A stretch of 64,000 nt of DNA from Lachnospiraceae bacterium AF51-6-b8A (GTDB lineage: Bacteria > Bacillota > Clostridia > Lachnospirales > Lachnospiraceae). Under the pieces are notes generated by a model. That model had not been told where the DNA came from, ran no database searches, and worked only from the letters and a program-made list of their open reading frames with translations. The position numbers were made by a program, and so were the translations under genes. Shown in pieces: positions 16,157 through 25,658 of the stretch; positions within the stretch are counted from its first letter, which is position 1; each line of letters opens with the position of its first letter. Location: positions 62,001 through 126,000 of the forward strand of contig JAQCZH010000003.1 of NCBI GenBank assembly GCA_027682585.1, given 5' to 3'.

Positions 16157-17965
16157 TTATATTCCAAGATACTTCTTCCAGAACTCGGTAGATACCAGGT
16201 AGGGCTGGGCATCCTGATAGGATTTGACAATTGAACTGCGGTTTCTCTTGTAATAACGATAGGCCTGATCCCACTCCCTCTTCAGCGAACGGTACCGGTT
16301 CTTATCCATATGACGCTCAACAGCAGTCCTGTTGTCAACATTGACAGCAAGCATCGCATCATGCCCCACATAACGGCCGGGCTGATAGACGTCAGAGAAG
16401 AAAACAGGAATCATCCCCTTCTTCAGCGTTCCAAAGGGCCAGAGCCTCTGACCGTTGAACGTAACACGGTACCAGAGTGTTTCCAGCGGTTTTCGGTCAA
16501 AATCTTCGAAAATCTCTACAAAATTGACTTCAATATCGGGCCAGTTGTTCATGGGCTGATACTTCTCATTCTTCTGAACATTCTCCTTGATGATCTTCTC
16601 CCCTTGATCAATCTGGAAGAATTCAGGCCCCCTGAGGAAGTCTTTGAAGGCGCGCAGAATCAATTCAGCGGCGTTATAGTTGAACTTCAGAAGTTCCGAG
16701 CGGAAAGCCTTGCGGACATAATCGGGCGCGTTGACTGTACCCGGCATGGAACCAACCGCATCGACCACCAGGGGGTTCCTGCACATCTGATAGCGATCCA
16801 TAGCCAGATTATACTTGCCGGCAAATCCCATGTGCCAGATGCAGATCCCATTCATCGTGATGAATTTCGGCTTGCAGCGCAGGCCGAACTCCACATCGTC
16901 AAAACGAATAAAGAGCGGCAGCGGGAGGCCCTTCTCCCGGATCATATGGGCAGGAATACAGCAATACCACCAGCCGGCATAACGGTGACCATAGCCGCAT
17001 CCCTCCTCTTCGTTCTTCAGAAGACTTCTCTTCTCAGTCATATCAAAAAGACCCTTGAGGGAGGTCAGAGTGCAGGCGTCGCGGATGGCGCCGACATCTT
17101 CATGCTGAAACTGCATTTCCTCATAGAGCAGCATGGCTCCGCTGATGAAGGAATCCCTGTATTCGTCACGCAGATAGGAAAGCAGATGATATGTTCTTCT
17201 GACGCTTTCCGGCTGAATGGTAACATCATCATCCATAAGCAGGACATGGGTTGCGGGAGGATTCTGTTCAAGGGATTCAATCATACCTCTGGCATAACCG
17301 CCGGATCCTCCGGTATTCTTGTTGGGATGCACGGTCAGATGCCAGGAGTCCATGGACTCCGCATCCAGCGTACGCCCGTTATCCACTACATGGATATAGA
17401 AATGCTCCTTCATGTCGTCATCCGCATCCAGGATCTCCTCTTTCAGAGAGGCCATATTGCGTGTGATAAAATCTTCCTTCTTCATGGTCGTCGTCGCGAC
17501 AGAGAGGACGACCTCCTTTTTCTGACTCTCCTCATAGCTGCCATACCAGGCGCCACCATATACTGTCACATCAGAGAAGGCTCGAACCTCAAACCCGATG
17601 ACCATCTCTTCATTCTCCGGGAAATGGATATCCATCTCACACTTGTCTGCAGAATTAAAATCATAGATTCCAAATGTCTGACGTACCGGACTGTGAATGT
17701 TCAGGTGATAACCGACCAGTTCCACCTGTCCCCGTCCGGACAAATGCAGCGACAGACGCACGGAACCGACCGCGGTATATTCCTTCCACTTGATCAGCGA
17801 GAAAGAATTCATATAGCTGCAGAAATCTGTCACAGTAGAATCCGCAAGATGCAGTTTCTTCTGCTCCATGTCATAGATTCCGCGCCCGCCCAGATAGAAG
17901 AGTTCATAGTTTCCTTCCAGAGCTGAACTCTGCGGGAAAATGATGTTCTGCAATAACTGTTCCAT
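16157..17965 (-). CDS. GlfT2-like galactofuranosyltransferase
   Basis: 602 residues matching the layout of mycobacterial GlfT2: an N-terminal beta-sandwich (about 1-150), a GT-A domain with the metal-binding DDD at 245-247 (LLMDDDVTI), a second acidic pair in IRFDDVEFGLR (356-357, candidate catalytic base), and a following W-H-M-G near 378. A helical C-terminal domain completes it. GlfT2 enzymes use UDP-galactofuranose to extend galactan. This fits the UDP-galactopyranose mutase at the head of the same operon. Linkage and acceptor cannot be read from the sequence. Confidence 0.88.
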   Translation of the reverse strand: MEQLLQNIIFPQSSALEGNYELFYLGGRGIYDMEQKKLHLADSTVTDFCSYMNSFSLIKWKEYTAVGSVRLSLHLSGRGQVELVGYHLNIHSPVRQTFGIYDFNSADKCEMDIHFPENEEMVIGFEVRAFSDVTVYGGAWYGSYEESQKKEVVLSVATTTMKKEDFITRNMASLKEEILDADDDMKEHFYIHVVDNGRTLDAESMDSWHLTVHPNKNTGGSGGYARGMIESLEQNPPATHVLLMDDDVTIQPESVRRTYHLLSYLRDEYRDSFISGAMLLYEEMQFQHEDVGAIRDACTLTSLKGLFDMTEKRSLLKNEEEGCGYGHRYAGWWYCCIPAHMIREKGLPLPLFIRFDDVEFGLRCKPKFITMNGICIWHMGFAGKYNLAMDRYQMCRNPLVVDAVGSMPGTVNAPDYVRKAFRSELLKFNYNAAELILRAFKDFLRGPEFFQIDQGEKIIKENVQKNEKYQPMNNWPDIEVNFVEIFEDFDRKPLETLWYRVTFNGQRLWPFGTLKKGMIPVFFSDVYQPGRYVGHDAMLAVNVDNRTAVERHMDKNRYRSLKREWDQAYRYYKRNRSSIVKSYQDAQPYLVSTEFWKKYLGI

Positions 17966-18010
17966 TGTTTCCTCCTAAACCACATTTGCTCCAGCTATTA
18001 TAGCTGTTTC

Positions 18011-19066
18011 CTACCAGACTTTCATCCTGCGCAGGATACGAAGAACCGGCGGTATCAGGAACTTATAAGCTGTCTCTGACATATGAATTCTGTGAAAGAG
18101 CATAAAGATTCGATATTTCTTCCAGACGGCCGCAAGAAGCATGGGACTGGTCTTCTCCAGCCAGCGGTTCATCTGATCTGCCTGCCTCTCACCCTGAGTC
18201 CTGTTTGAATTCACCAGAAGCGCAATCTGATAAAAGCTGACAATCACCATGCTGGTCTTCTTCTTCCAGTAATCGAAGCCGCCGACCGGCAGCTGATCTG
18301 TCTGGCTCTCAAAGGCCTGCAGGGCCCTGATCACCCTGGCCAGATGTCCGATTCTCCTGACCTGGTTGGCGCCGGAGACAGACTGATTGATATCTCCCAG
18401 CCGATAGACATAGACGGATGCTTCTGAGAAGGAAATCCTTCTGGCCCGGCTCAAAGGAATCGTGGCGTACTCCTGATCTTCATAGAAGACTCCTTCCAGA
18501 AGCTGATAATCCTGCTTAAGGTAGAAGTCTGTCCGATAGGTAATCCCCCAGAAGGTCATGCAGGCATGCACCCTGTCCCACTGTTCCATAATCTCTGCCA
18601 GTTGATACGTTCTGCGGTAATCTGACAGTTCCGTCCTGCGAGGGGTATACCTTTTCCTGGAGATATCATATTCCTGATAATTGCTGATGACAGCGTCGCT
18701 GTCGCAGTCAGCGAGATGACCGATGAATGCTTCCAATCCCCTGCCGTCTACCCAGTCATCTGCGTCAATTACCTTGAAGTACTTGCCTGACACCAGCTTG
18801 ACGCCAGCATTAATTGCGGACCCATGTCCTCCATTCTCCTTGCGGAAAAAGTGGAAGATATCCGGGTACTGGACAGCGTAAGATTTGGCGATCTCATCTG
18901 TTCGGTCGGTCGCCCCGTCACTGATAACCCAAACCTCCAGATACTTTCTGAACTCCTCTGAAATCAGAAAGGAATCCAGCCCCCTGCGAAGAAAGCGCTC
19001 CGCATTATAGCTTGGGATAATCAAAGAAAGGATCTTCTCTTCCATGTGCCCTGCTCTCCTGTCCAT
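18011..19066 (-). CDS. Glycosyltransferase family 2
   Basis: 351 residues. The GT-A domain shows SLIIPSYNAERFLRRGLDS, VISDGATDRT (nucleotide-binding Asp), KENGGHGSAINAGV and the D-x-D-type VIDADDWVDG (metal site). The C-terminal third is helical and basic, as in enzymes that sit against the membrane. It shares architecture with the GT2 at 25659-26666 (same ENGGHGS and DxDDW motifs), so the two may be ancient paralogues. Sugar specificity is unknown. The start at 19066 has GAGG six bases upstream; the next ATG (19045) is an alternative. Confidence 0.85.
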   Translation of the reverse strand: MDRRAGHMEEKILSLIIPSYNAERFLRRGLDSFLISEEFRKYLEVWVISDGATDRTDEIAKSYAVQYPDIFHFFRKENGGHGSAINAGVKLVSGKYFKVIDADDWVDGRGLEAFIGHLADCDSDAVISNYQEYDISRKRYTPRRTELSDYRRTYQLAEIMEQWDRVHACMTFWGITYRTDFYLKQDYQLLEGVFYEDQEYATIPLSRARRISFSEASVYVYRLGDINQSVSGANQVRRIGHLARVIRALQAFESQTDQLPVGGFDYWKKKTSMVIVSFYQIALLVNSNRTQGERQADQMNRWLEKTSPMLLAAVWKKYRIFMLFHRIHMSETAYKFLIPPVLRILRRMKVW

Positions 19067-19114
19067 TTTCAGCCTCTTGTTTTTATTGAGCGTCCACCTC
19101 CCGCCGACCGGTCA

Positions 19115-20053
19115 TTACCCGCGGATACTCTCATACTGATCCTTGGTGCGAACCAGCTGCATCTCGAAGTCCTGCCGATTCTTTCTGGCGATGGTCTGAA
19201 GGATCAGGCCGGAGAAGAAGGAGATCACCGCCGCGATCACTGCGAAACCGGACACGATCAGGGTCGGCAGTTTGGCAACCGCGCCAGTTCTCAGAAAGGC
19301 TCCAAAGACAGGAATCATAAACCCAATCCCCAAAGCAAAGAGAATAAGACCTATGATCGAGAAAAAAGCCAGGGGCTTATATGTCTGAAACAATCTTGCG
19401 ATGGTCATTATGACCTTAATCCCATCACTGTAGGTATTGAGCTTTGACTCGGATCCCTCCGGGCGGTCGCGGTAATCAATCACCACATTCTCGACATACA
19501 TATTCTTATCGGAGGCATGAATCGACATCTCTGTCTCAATCTCAAATCCTTTGGACAGAACGGGAAAAGTCTTGACAAACTGATAGGAGAAGGCTCTGTA
19601 TCCTGTCATAATATCCTTGATATTCGTGTGAAAGAGTCTGTTGATGGAGCTTCTCACAATCGAGTTTCCAAAATTATGGAAGGGGCGCTTATTCTCCTCA
19701 AAATAGGTAGAAGAGAGTCGATCTCCCACCACCATGTCCGCATTGCGCTTCAGGACCTTATCCGCCATCTCCCTTGCAGCCTCCGCGGGATAGGTATCAT
19801 CGCCGTCCACCATGATATAACATGCTGCGTCAACATCACGAAACATGCGGCGAATGACATTTCCCTTGCCCTGCTGATATTCATAGCGGACAACCGCGCC
19901 AGCTTTCCTAGCAATCTCATCTGTACCGTCCTTAGAATTGTTGTCGTAGACATAAATCACTGCCTCTGGCAGAACTCTCTTAAAGTCCGCGACAACCTTA
20001 TCGATCGTTTTGCTCTCGTTATAGCAGGGAATTAATACTGCAATCTGATCCAT
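19115..20053 (-). CDS. DPM1-like glycosyltransferase family 2 with membrane anchor
   Basis: 312 residues. An N-terminal GT-A domain (VLIPCYNESKTI, VYDNNSKDGTDEI, MVDGDDTYP) resembles polyprenyl-phosphate sugar synthases. Two C-terminal transmembrane helices (about 230-255 and 265-290) anchor it. Such enzymes load a sugar onto polyprenyl phosphate, often working with a GtrA-type protein; one is encoded in the same operon. The start at 20053 follows AAGGAG, and the longer reading to 20071 has no site. Confidence 0.87.
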   Translation of the reverse strand: MDQIAVLIPCYNESKTIDKVVADFKRVLPEAVIYVYDNNSKDGTDEIARKAGAVVRYEYQQGKGNVIRRMFRDVDAACYIMVDGDDTYPAEAAREMADKVLKRNADMVVGDRLSSTYFEENKRPFHNFGNSIVRSSINRLFHTNIKDIMTGYRAFSYQFVKTFPVLSKGFEIETEMSIHASDKNMYVENVVIDYRDRPEGSESKLNTYSDGIKVIMTIARLFQTYKPLAFFSIIGLILFALGIGFMIPVFGAFLRTGAVAKLPTLIVSGFAVIAAVISFFSGLILQTIARKNRQDFEMQLVRTKDQYESIRG

Positions 20054-20098
20054 TTGATGCTCCTTATGCATGCCACGCGTAATTCTGTCCCCCCATTC

Positions 20099-21322
20099 TC
20101 AGAGTTCAACCCCGTTCTTCTCCAGGAGTTCTCTTGCAGAATCAAGGGAATCCACACCGTGGAGATTCTTGATCGGAGCGAATTCTCTGTCTCGGATCAC
20201 CTCGTAAGGCAGAGTGTTCTCCATCATGGCAACCAGGTCAACCGCCAGGGTCTCGAATTTGTATCCGTTTGGCTTTTCAGGCTTATGATAGTTGCCCTGG
20301 GCATCAATGTAGGGAATCTTCTTCTCAACCACATGTACGGGCATACTTCTGGCCATTACCTCCTCCAGCTTGGAGACAGAGAAGAGATAGTTGAGGATGA
20401 CGCCGAAGGCATACCGGAGGTTGCCCTTCTCATCCCTTGCCTCCGCCATCTCGGGTGTCAGCTCATAATACTCGACAACAGCCGGGATACCATCCTCTGC
20501 GCAGATTACTCCCATCTTCTCGTATGGATCCACCTTGCGAACCACCTTGGATCCAGAATTCTTGCCACTCAAAATAGTGGCTCCGATGAAGGCCGGATCC
20601 GCGATGCGCTGCAGGACATTATCCACAGCGAAGACATTGAGCCACTCGATGCCCCGTCTGTGCAGATCCTCTGTCAGTCCGGCCCTGGCCAGGGAAGAGA
20701 ACCAGCCTCCATTGCCGTTAGGCGAAGTAGCCAGACGGCCCGGGGCCTCCTTGAGCAGTTTGCCCTGATAGTCGACTGCCGCCGCCATCTCCTGGACATA
20801 GAAGCGAACATCTTCCTCGGGATAGCCGAAATAGTTGTTCTCTGAGAAGAAACGGCGCGTCTCCGCATCATTCTTCTCAGAGGTCATCACATACAGAGGC
20901 AGCGTCGTCCCTGCCATCTCAGTCACTTCCTGCAGATTCATAACCAGCCTCTGGAAGAGATAGAGAGTCTTATGAATACCGATGTCAAGTTCTCCCTTGG
21001 GCTTATCCAATCCAAGACGGGTTCCCATGCCTCCGGCCAAAAGGACCGCTCCGACCTTACCCTGACGGATCGCGGTAAGACCAGCCTCCATAAACTCACT
21101 CTTCCTGGTCTCAATCTCATCGATGTCGACTGTGGGCAGCTGGCTGATCTCTCCCAGTTCCTGCTTCTCTTCCCTGCCGGCCATGGACACGATATTCCAG
21201 TCAACCTGCGCGATCTGCGCGAGCAGATTCTCCTGTTCCTGCCCGCTCAGGGCATCGAAGCCCTCCAAAACATGTTCCTGTCCCTTTGCAGCAAGAAGTC
21301 TGCTTGCCTCTTCGTAAGTCAT
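20099..21322 (-). CDS. UTP-dependent sugar-1-phosphate uridylyltransferase (UDPGP type 1)
   Basis: 407 residues of the eukaryotic-type UDPGP family. LLAGGMGTRLGLDKPKGELD is the nucleotide-binding loop, and SPNGNGGWFSSLARAG the UTP/sugar-binding region; both are closest to UAP1/UGP-type pyrophosphorylases. It would make a UDP-sugar (UDP-GlcNAc, UDP-GalNAc, UDP-Glc or UDP-Gal). In this operon a UDP-hexose supply for the glycosyltransferases and the mutase is a reasonable inference. The start at 21322 follows AAGGAGGGG. Confidence 0.88.
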   Translation of the reverse strand: MTYEEASRLLAAKGQEHVLEGFDALSGQEQENLLAQIAQVDWNIVSMAGREEKQELGEISQLPTVDIDEIETRKSEFMEAGLTAIRQGKVGAVLLAGGMGTRLGLDKPKGELDIGIHKTLYLFQRLVMNLQEVTEMAGTTLPLYVMTSEKNDAETRRFFSENNYFGYPEEDVRFYVQEMAAAVDYQGKLLKEAPGRLATSPNGNGGWFSSLARAGLTEDLHRRGIEWLNVFAVDNVLQRIADPAFIGATILSGKNSGSKVVRKVDPYEKMGVICAEDGIPAVVEYYELTPEMAEARDEKGNLRYAFGVILNYLFSVSKLEEVMARSMPVHVVEKKIPYIDAQGNYHKPEKPNGYKFETLAVDLVAMMENTLPYEVIRDREFAPIKNLHGVDSLDSARELLEKNGVEL

Positions 21323-21413
21323 ACACCCCTCCTTGGGTTATGGGGCACAAAGGCCCAAATATTCTTTGGAAATTTTATCACACCCGGCATAGACTGTCTA
21401 TTTCGCCCCTTTC

Positions 21414-22772
21414 TTAAGCTTCCGCATAGAAGGCCCCAAGCACATCAACGCCAGCCGCATCTAAATCGATCAGAGCCCGATCAATTTCCATATAACGGGC
21501 GCCGCGGCCGGCGACAGAGATAACAACTGCCGCACCGCCCGGACATCCGGCCTTTCCTTCCTCCATGTCGCGAATACGCATCCGTATTCCCTTCTCGGAC
21601 AGAAGCTCCAGTAGCTTCCGGTTTTCCTTTTCAATGGTTCTTCCAACCGGAACCAGTTCCAGATAGTCAATCCCCCTCAGGTTGCAGGAGCAGCAGATCT
21701 GCCGGGCCGCATCCTCCATAGCCTGCTGTTCATCCGCGTATTTGCCCTGGAAATACCGATAGGCCGCTCTGGAGAAAAAGAGCTTTCGGATACCGCGAGC
21801 CTCCCTCTGCATGCTCTTTCCCAAGAGGGGCAGATTCCATATCTCCTGCAATTCTTCCGGTTCCCGCAGCGTCTGCGAAAACATAAGATAGATGCAGAGC
21901 AGGGCCAGGTCGGCAACAGCCCCCAGGAAAACTCCGATCACGAACTGACGAGGGTCTGCCTGAGGCTTCACCGGCGCCCTGGTAACAATATCCTGCCGGT
22001 TCTCCACATACATCTGATAGAGCTTGGACTGATCGTCGGACAGGCGGGCCCGCAGTTCCTGAGACTGCTGGGTCATCTGCAGGAGAAATGCTTCTCCCTC
22101 CACCTGCGTTCTGGCCAGATCCTGGTCAACCCGGATGGTCTCCTTTTCTTCCGTATGTTTCAGCTGATAGGTTTTCCCCATATAGGCGTCCATCGTCTCC
22201 ACAATCGTCTGACGCAGGGACTCATCCGTCAGTTTTACTCCGATGGTAAGCCCCACCTCCCCCAGTTCATCAAAAGGCCCTGTCCTGACATCCAGCAATT
22301 CCTGCACATAGCGGGAGTCAGACTTGGGATAGACCTCCGCGAAGAGTTGAACTGCCAGCCGGCTCTTGAAATCCTCAGACTGCAAATAGGCAATCAGCTG
22401 CGCGGAGCTGGTTCTTGCGCCGATCAGATAGTGGACCTCCAGGTACTCCTCATGATAGGGGTCCAGCTGATTGATCAGATTCTGTCTCTGATAACTGATC
22501 CGGTCCTGCAGGTGAGTGTTTAATTCCAGCGCCCGCATGACATCCCCCTTCTCCTCATCAGAGAGGCGGGCTTCCAGGTCTGACTTCTGAACTCTTCCCG
22601 CCTTGGCCGCCTGAATATGGTAACTGGACATTCGATTCTGGTAGTCCGTCAGGGTCAGGGCGCCGCCCAGGATTAGACAGGCCAGAAGCAAAGCCTTCCA
22701 GTGAATACAATATTCTCGAAAGATGGCGGTCAGGCTGATGGCCCGGCCATTCCGACTTTGATTTTCTCGCAT
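21414..22772 (-). CDS. Wzz-like chain-length protein with degenerate kinase-like tail
   Basis: 452 residues. Two transmembrane helices (about 26-42 and 276-297) bracket a long extracytoplasmic, coiled-coil-rich region with DLEARLSDEEKGDVM and repeated Gln/Leu heptads, the layout of Wzz/Wzc polysaccharide co-polymerases. After the second helix a cytoplasmic domain of about 150 residues follows. Its end (AAVVISVAGRGARYMEIDRALIDLDAAGVDVLGAFYAEA, residues about 414-452) resembles the last strands of BY-kinases, but no Walker A motif is present. It may be a kinase remnant or a regulatory domain. No cognate tyrosine kinase or phosphatase is in the window. Confidence 0.65.
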   Translation of the reverse strand: MRENQSRNGRAISLTAIFREYCIHWKALLLACLILGGALTLTDYQNRMSSYHIQAAKAGRVQKSDLEARLSDEEKGDVMRALELNTHLQDRISYQRQNLINQLDPYHEEYLEVHYLIGARTSSAQLIAYLQSEDFKSRLAVQLFAEVYPKSDSRYVQELLDVRTGPFDELGEVGLTIGVKLTDESLRQTIVETMDAYMGKTYQLKHTEEKETIRVDQDLARTQVEGEAFLLQMTQQSQELRARLSDDQSKLYQMYVENRQDIVTRAPVKPQADPRQFVIGVFLGAVADLALLCIYLMFSQTLREPEELQEIWNLPLLGKSMQREARGIRKLFFSRAAYRYFQGKYADEQQAMEDAARQICCSCNLRGIDYLELVPVGRTIEKENRKLLELLSEKGIRMRIRDMEEGKAGCPGGAAVVISVAGRGARYMEIDRALIDLDAAGVDVLGAFYAEA

Positions 22773-22887
22773 AGATCGTCACCTTCTTTCCGTTCAGCCC
22801 AGAGCATCGGAGGAATCCCAAAAGCAGAACGGGCTGAACAGAACCCGAATCATCCTGCTCTGAACTGACCCGCTCCTGTGCTGCCGC

Positions 22888-23937
22888 TCAAGACATAAAG
22901 AAAAGCCGATAAGGGTTCATATATTTCCACTGCATGGACAGATTGCTGGCGAAGAGAGCCAGGGCTATGATCAAAAAGAGCAGGGTCATCAGCTGGCGAT
23001 TCTTCTCACGAGGTACATGCAGGACCTGTGGAATCGCCAGACACTGGGCCTGCAGAAAATAGTAGCCCAGGCGATAGCCCTGTGTCATGTTCTGAGTGAG
23101 ATTCAGGACAGCCACACCTGCTGCCAGGATTCGCATCCAGGGATCCTTCAGACTCTTGGGACAAGCGTAGCAAGCCACCAGGACCGCCAGATTAATCCCC
23201 AGAACCTGCATTGGAACTCCCCATCCTCCTCCGCTTCGCATAGCGTTTCCCTCTGTGAAGAAGTAGTGCTGGTAAGTCTGCGGCACAAAGAGCAGAATTG
23301 TCTTCGTGGTCATAGCAAAGCCCAGCAGATAGGTTCCCAGGAAGATAACAGCGGCTTGCTTCAGGCTGAATCTGATCCAGATCATCAGAAGAGCGAGCAA
23401 AAAAATCCAGGCGGTCTGGTGAAAGCCAACCGCAATCACCATACAAATGCCTGCTCGGACATATTTTCTGCTCAGAATCATATCCACCGCCAGGAAGCAG
23501 AAACTCATAGCGATGCACTGGCGCATGATATTGAAGGTCTGCTGATAGAAGTAGAGCCCGTAATACAGGGCCATAGCCCAGAGAGGATGCCCTGTGTACT
23601 TGTCAAAGAGGTAGGCCATAGGAATAACGCAGAGCAGAGCCGTCAGAAACAGAATCCACTGATAATTGCCGCCCAGAAAGATTACCAGCTTATTCATCCA
23701 GACATAAAGCGGCTCTACCCAGGAATCCAGGCTCTTCCCTACCAGAAGGAAGTTGAAATAGCGGTGGTATCCATCTGCGGAATCCAGACCAATGCTGTTG
23801 CTGCGCAGCCCCGCCAGAAGCACAAGAAGCGCAGTCTCACTGTAGAGAAGCTGCGCCCTGGTTGCCCATGTGAATTGGTATCGATCCGCCAGCCAGGCAA
23901 TGGCGAAGAAAGCGATAAAAACCCCTATGTATATCAT
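22888..23937 (-). CDS. EpsG/Wzy-like polysaccharide polymerase
   Basis: 349 residues, about ten transmembrane helices. The segments GLRSNSIGLDSADGYHRYF, FYQQTFNIMRQCIAMSF and VGFHQTAWIF fit the EpsG family (the conserved GxD-x-Y region, the N-x-x-R-Q-x-I-A segment and the H-Q/H-T/S motif). EpsG and Wzy proteins polymerise lipid-linked repeat units outside the membrane. It starts three bases from the end of the upstream ATPase gene, showing tight coupling with an ABC exporter, which is an unusual partner for a Wzy-type enzyme. Confidence 0.82.
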   Translation of the reverse strand: MIYIGVFIAFFAIAWLADRYQFTWATRAQLLYSETALLVLLAGLRSNSIGLDSADGYHRYFNFLLVGKSLDSWVEPLYVWMNKLVIFLGGNYQWILFLTALLCVIPMAYLFDKYTGHPLWAMALYYGLYFYQQTFNIMRQCIAMSFCFLAVDMILSRKYVRAGICMVIAVGFHQTAWIFLLALLMIWIRFSLKQAAVIFLGTYLLGFAMTTKTILLFVPQTYQHYFFTEGNAMRSGGGWGVPMQVLGINLAVLVACYACPKSLKDPWMRILAAGVAVLNLTQNMTQGYRLGYYFLQAQCLAIPQVLHVPREKNRQLMTLLFLIIALALFASNLSMQWKYMNPYRLFFMS

Positions 23938-23939
23938 GC

Positions 23940-24680
23940 TTACTCCTGCTGGGACTGGAAATAGGCATCACAGACCTCGTTGACCTGGCCGGCCATGACT
24001 GCATTCCCCTTCTCAATCCATAGCGCATGATCACACATGCGTCTCACATCGTCAATATTGTGAGACACGAAGAGGAGGGTCGTCCCCCCGCTCAGCATTT
24101 CGTTCATGCGCTCCATGCACTTGTGCTGAAAATGCATATCTCCGACAGCAAGGATTTCGTCGACAATCAGGATATCCGGGCGGACAATGGTCGCGATAGC
24201 GAAGCCGATTCTCGCCTGCATTCCCGAGGAATAATTTTTGACCGGCATATCCAGAAAGTCCCAGAGCTCCGCAAAATCAACAATCTCGTCAAAGTGATCT
24301 TCCATAAACTTGCGGCTGTGTCCCAGGAGAGTGCCGTCCAGATAAATATTCTCTCTGGCTGTCAGATTCATATCAAGCCCTGCCCCCAACTCAATCAGAG
24401 GAGCGATGGTGCCCGCCACTTTGACGCTGCCCTTATAGGGCTTTAAGATGCCTGAAATCAGCTTGAGCATGGTTGATTTCCCAGAGCCATTGGTTCCGAT
24501 CAGTCCCCATGCCTCTCCCCGCCTGACCTTAAGACTCACATCTTTGATTGCCAGGAACTCCTCAAACATCAGCTGGTGCTTGATTAATTTAATAAAATAT
24601 TCTTTCAGATTGTCGATATTCTCCGACGCCTTATTGAAGCGGACGGTGACGTGATCGACGTCAATCATATAATCTTCCAT
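23940..24680 (-). CDS. Polysaccharide ABC exporter, ATP-binding protein (Wzt/TagH-like)
   Basis: 246 residues. Walker A is GTNGSGKST, the signature is YSSGMQARIGFA, Walker B is ILIVDEILAVGD, and the switch His lies in LFVSHNIDDV. The N-terminal MIDVDHVTVRFNKASENI and the loop LKEYFIKLIK before Walker A are typical of O-antigen and teichoic acid exporters. It has no C-terminal carbohydrate-binding domain, so export probably does not depend on a terminal sugar modification. It energises the permease encoded 14 bases upstream. Confidence 0.93.
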   Translation of the reverse strand: MEDYMIDVDHVTVRFNKASENIDNLKEYFIKLIKHQLMFEEFLAIKDVSLKVRRGEAWGLIGTNGSGKSTMLKLISGILKPYKGSVKVAGTIAPLIELGAGLDMNLTARENIYLDGTLLGHSRKFMEDHFDEIVDFAELWDFLDMPVKNYSSGMQARIGFAIATIVRPDILIVDEILAVGDMHFQHKCMERMNEMLSGGTTLLFVSHNIDDVRRMCDHALWIEKGNAVMAGQVNEVCDAYFQSQQE

Positions 24681-24694
24681 CTTACTGCCTCGCT

Positions 24695-25474
24695 TTAGAT
24701 GTAGAGGATGAACTTGTCCTGGGTCCTGGAGAAGGTAAAACTGCCGACTGCCAGAGCCAGCGCAGAGAAGCCGACGCCCATCAAAAGCAGCCGATAGCCC
24801 GGCAGATGTCCTGAAATAATCACATCGCGGAACTGCGTCACGTAGGAATAAAGGGGGTTGATGATCTTGATGATCATCTTAAGATTCCCCGGCAATAGTT
24901 CAAAGGGGTAAAATATCGGCGTCGCGTACATCCAGGCAGTCAGCAGGGCGCTGTAGATGTACTGAATGTCCCGAAAGAAGACATTGGCCGCGCTCATGAA
25001 GAGACCGACCCCCAGACAGAAGAGATAAAGCTGAGCTGCCACCAGGGGAATGGCCAGCATAGACCAGTGAAAGGGGGTTCTTGTGAATATGATAACCAGA
25101 AACATGGCCCCCAGTGAAAAGAGAAAATCCAGCATCCCAGAGGTCACCTTGGACAGAGTAAAGATGTATTTGGGAACATAGGTCTTCTTCAGGAGACTTG
25201 CATTATCTGTGATGGAATATATGCTCTGAGTCGTTGAAGCACTGAAGAAGTTAAACATCATCTGACCGGAAATCAGATAGACCGGATAATAGGGAATATC
25301 CCAACGAAAGATATTGGAAAAGACGATGTACATGATCACCATGATCATCAGGGGATTTAATACACTCCATACATAGCCCAGGAAGCTCCTGCGGTACTTG
25401 AGCTTGAGATCGCGCGATACCAGTTCTTTCAGAAGATCCCGATATCCAAACAGCGTTTTCTGATTCGGATTCAT
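24695..25474 (-). CDS. Polysaccharide ABC exporter, permease (Wzm-like)
   Basis: 259 residues, six predicted membrane helices, with the ABC-2 pattern: amphipathic N-terminus (RDLLKELVSRDLKLKYRRSFLGYVWSVLNPL), then helices, and the conserved ATPIFYP segment in the fifth helix region and NPLYSYVTQFRDVI after it. It pairs with the ATPase at 23940-24680 to move a lipid-linked glycan across the membrane. The 184-base stretch between this gene and the next upstream gene contains only a small GC-rich hairpin (GGCTCC/GGAGCC near 25495). Confidence 0.93.
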   Translation of the reverse strand: MNPNQKTLFGYRDLLKELVSRDLKLKYRRSFLGYVWSVLNPLMIMVIMYIVFSNIFRWDIPYYPVYLISGQMMFNFFSASTTQSIYSITDNASLLKKTYVPKYIFTLSKVTSGMLDFLFSLGAMFLVIIFTRTPFHWSMLAIPLVAAQLYLFCLGVGLFMSAANVFFRDIQYIYSALLTAWMYATPIFYPFELLPGNLKMIIKIINPLYSYVTQFRDVIISGHLPGYRLLLMGVGFSALALAVGSFTFSRTQDKFILYI

Positions 25475-25658
25475 GCTTAACCTCTCTTCCGGCTCCCGCG
25501 GAGCCAGGAAACCTTATCTCTTAATCTCTTGATCCGTCCTGCGCGTATGACGGTTAACCCGGTAAATATACACCAGGCACCTGCGATAAGCAACTGAGGC
25601 CAGGCAGGGTGCAATCACAGCCCTGTCTTTTCCTCTGCCGGCTCAGACGAGTAAATAT

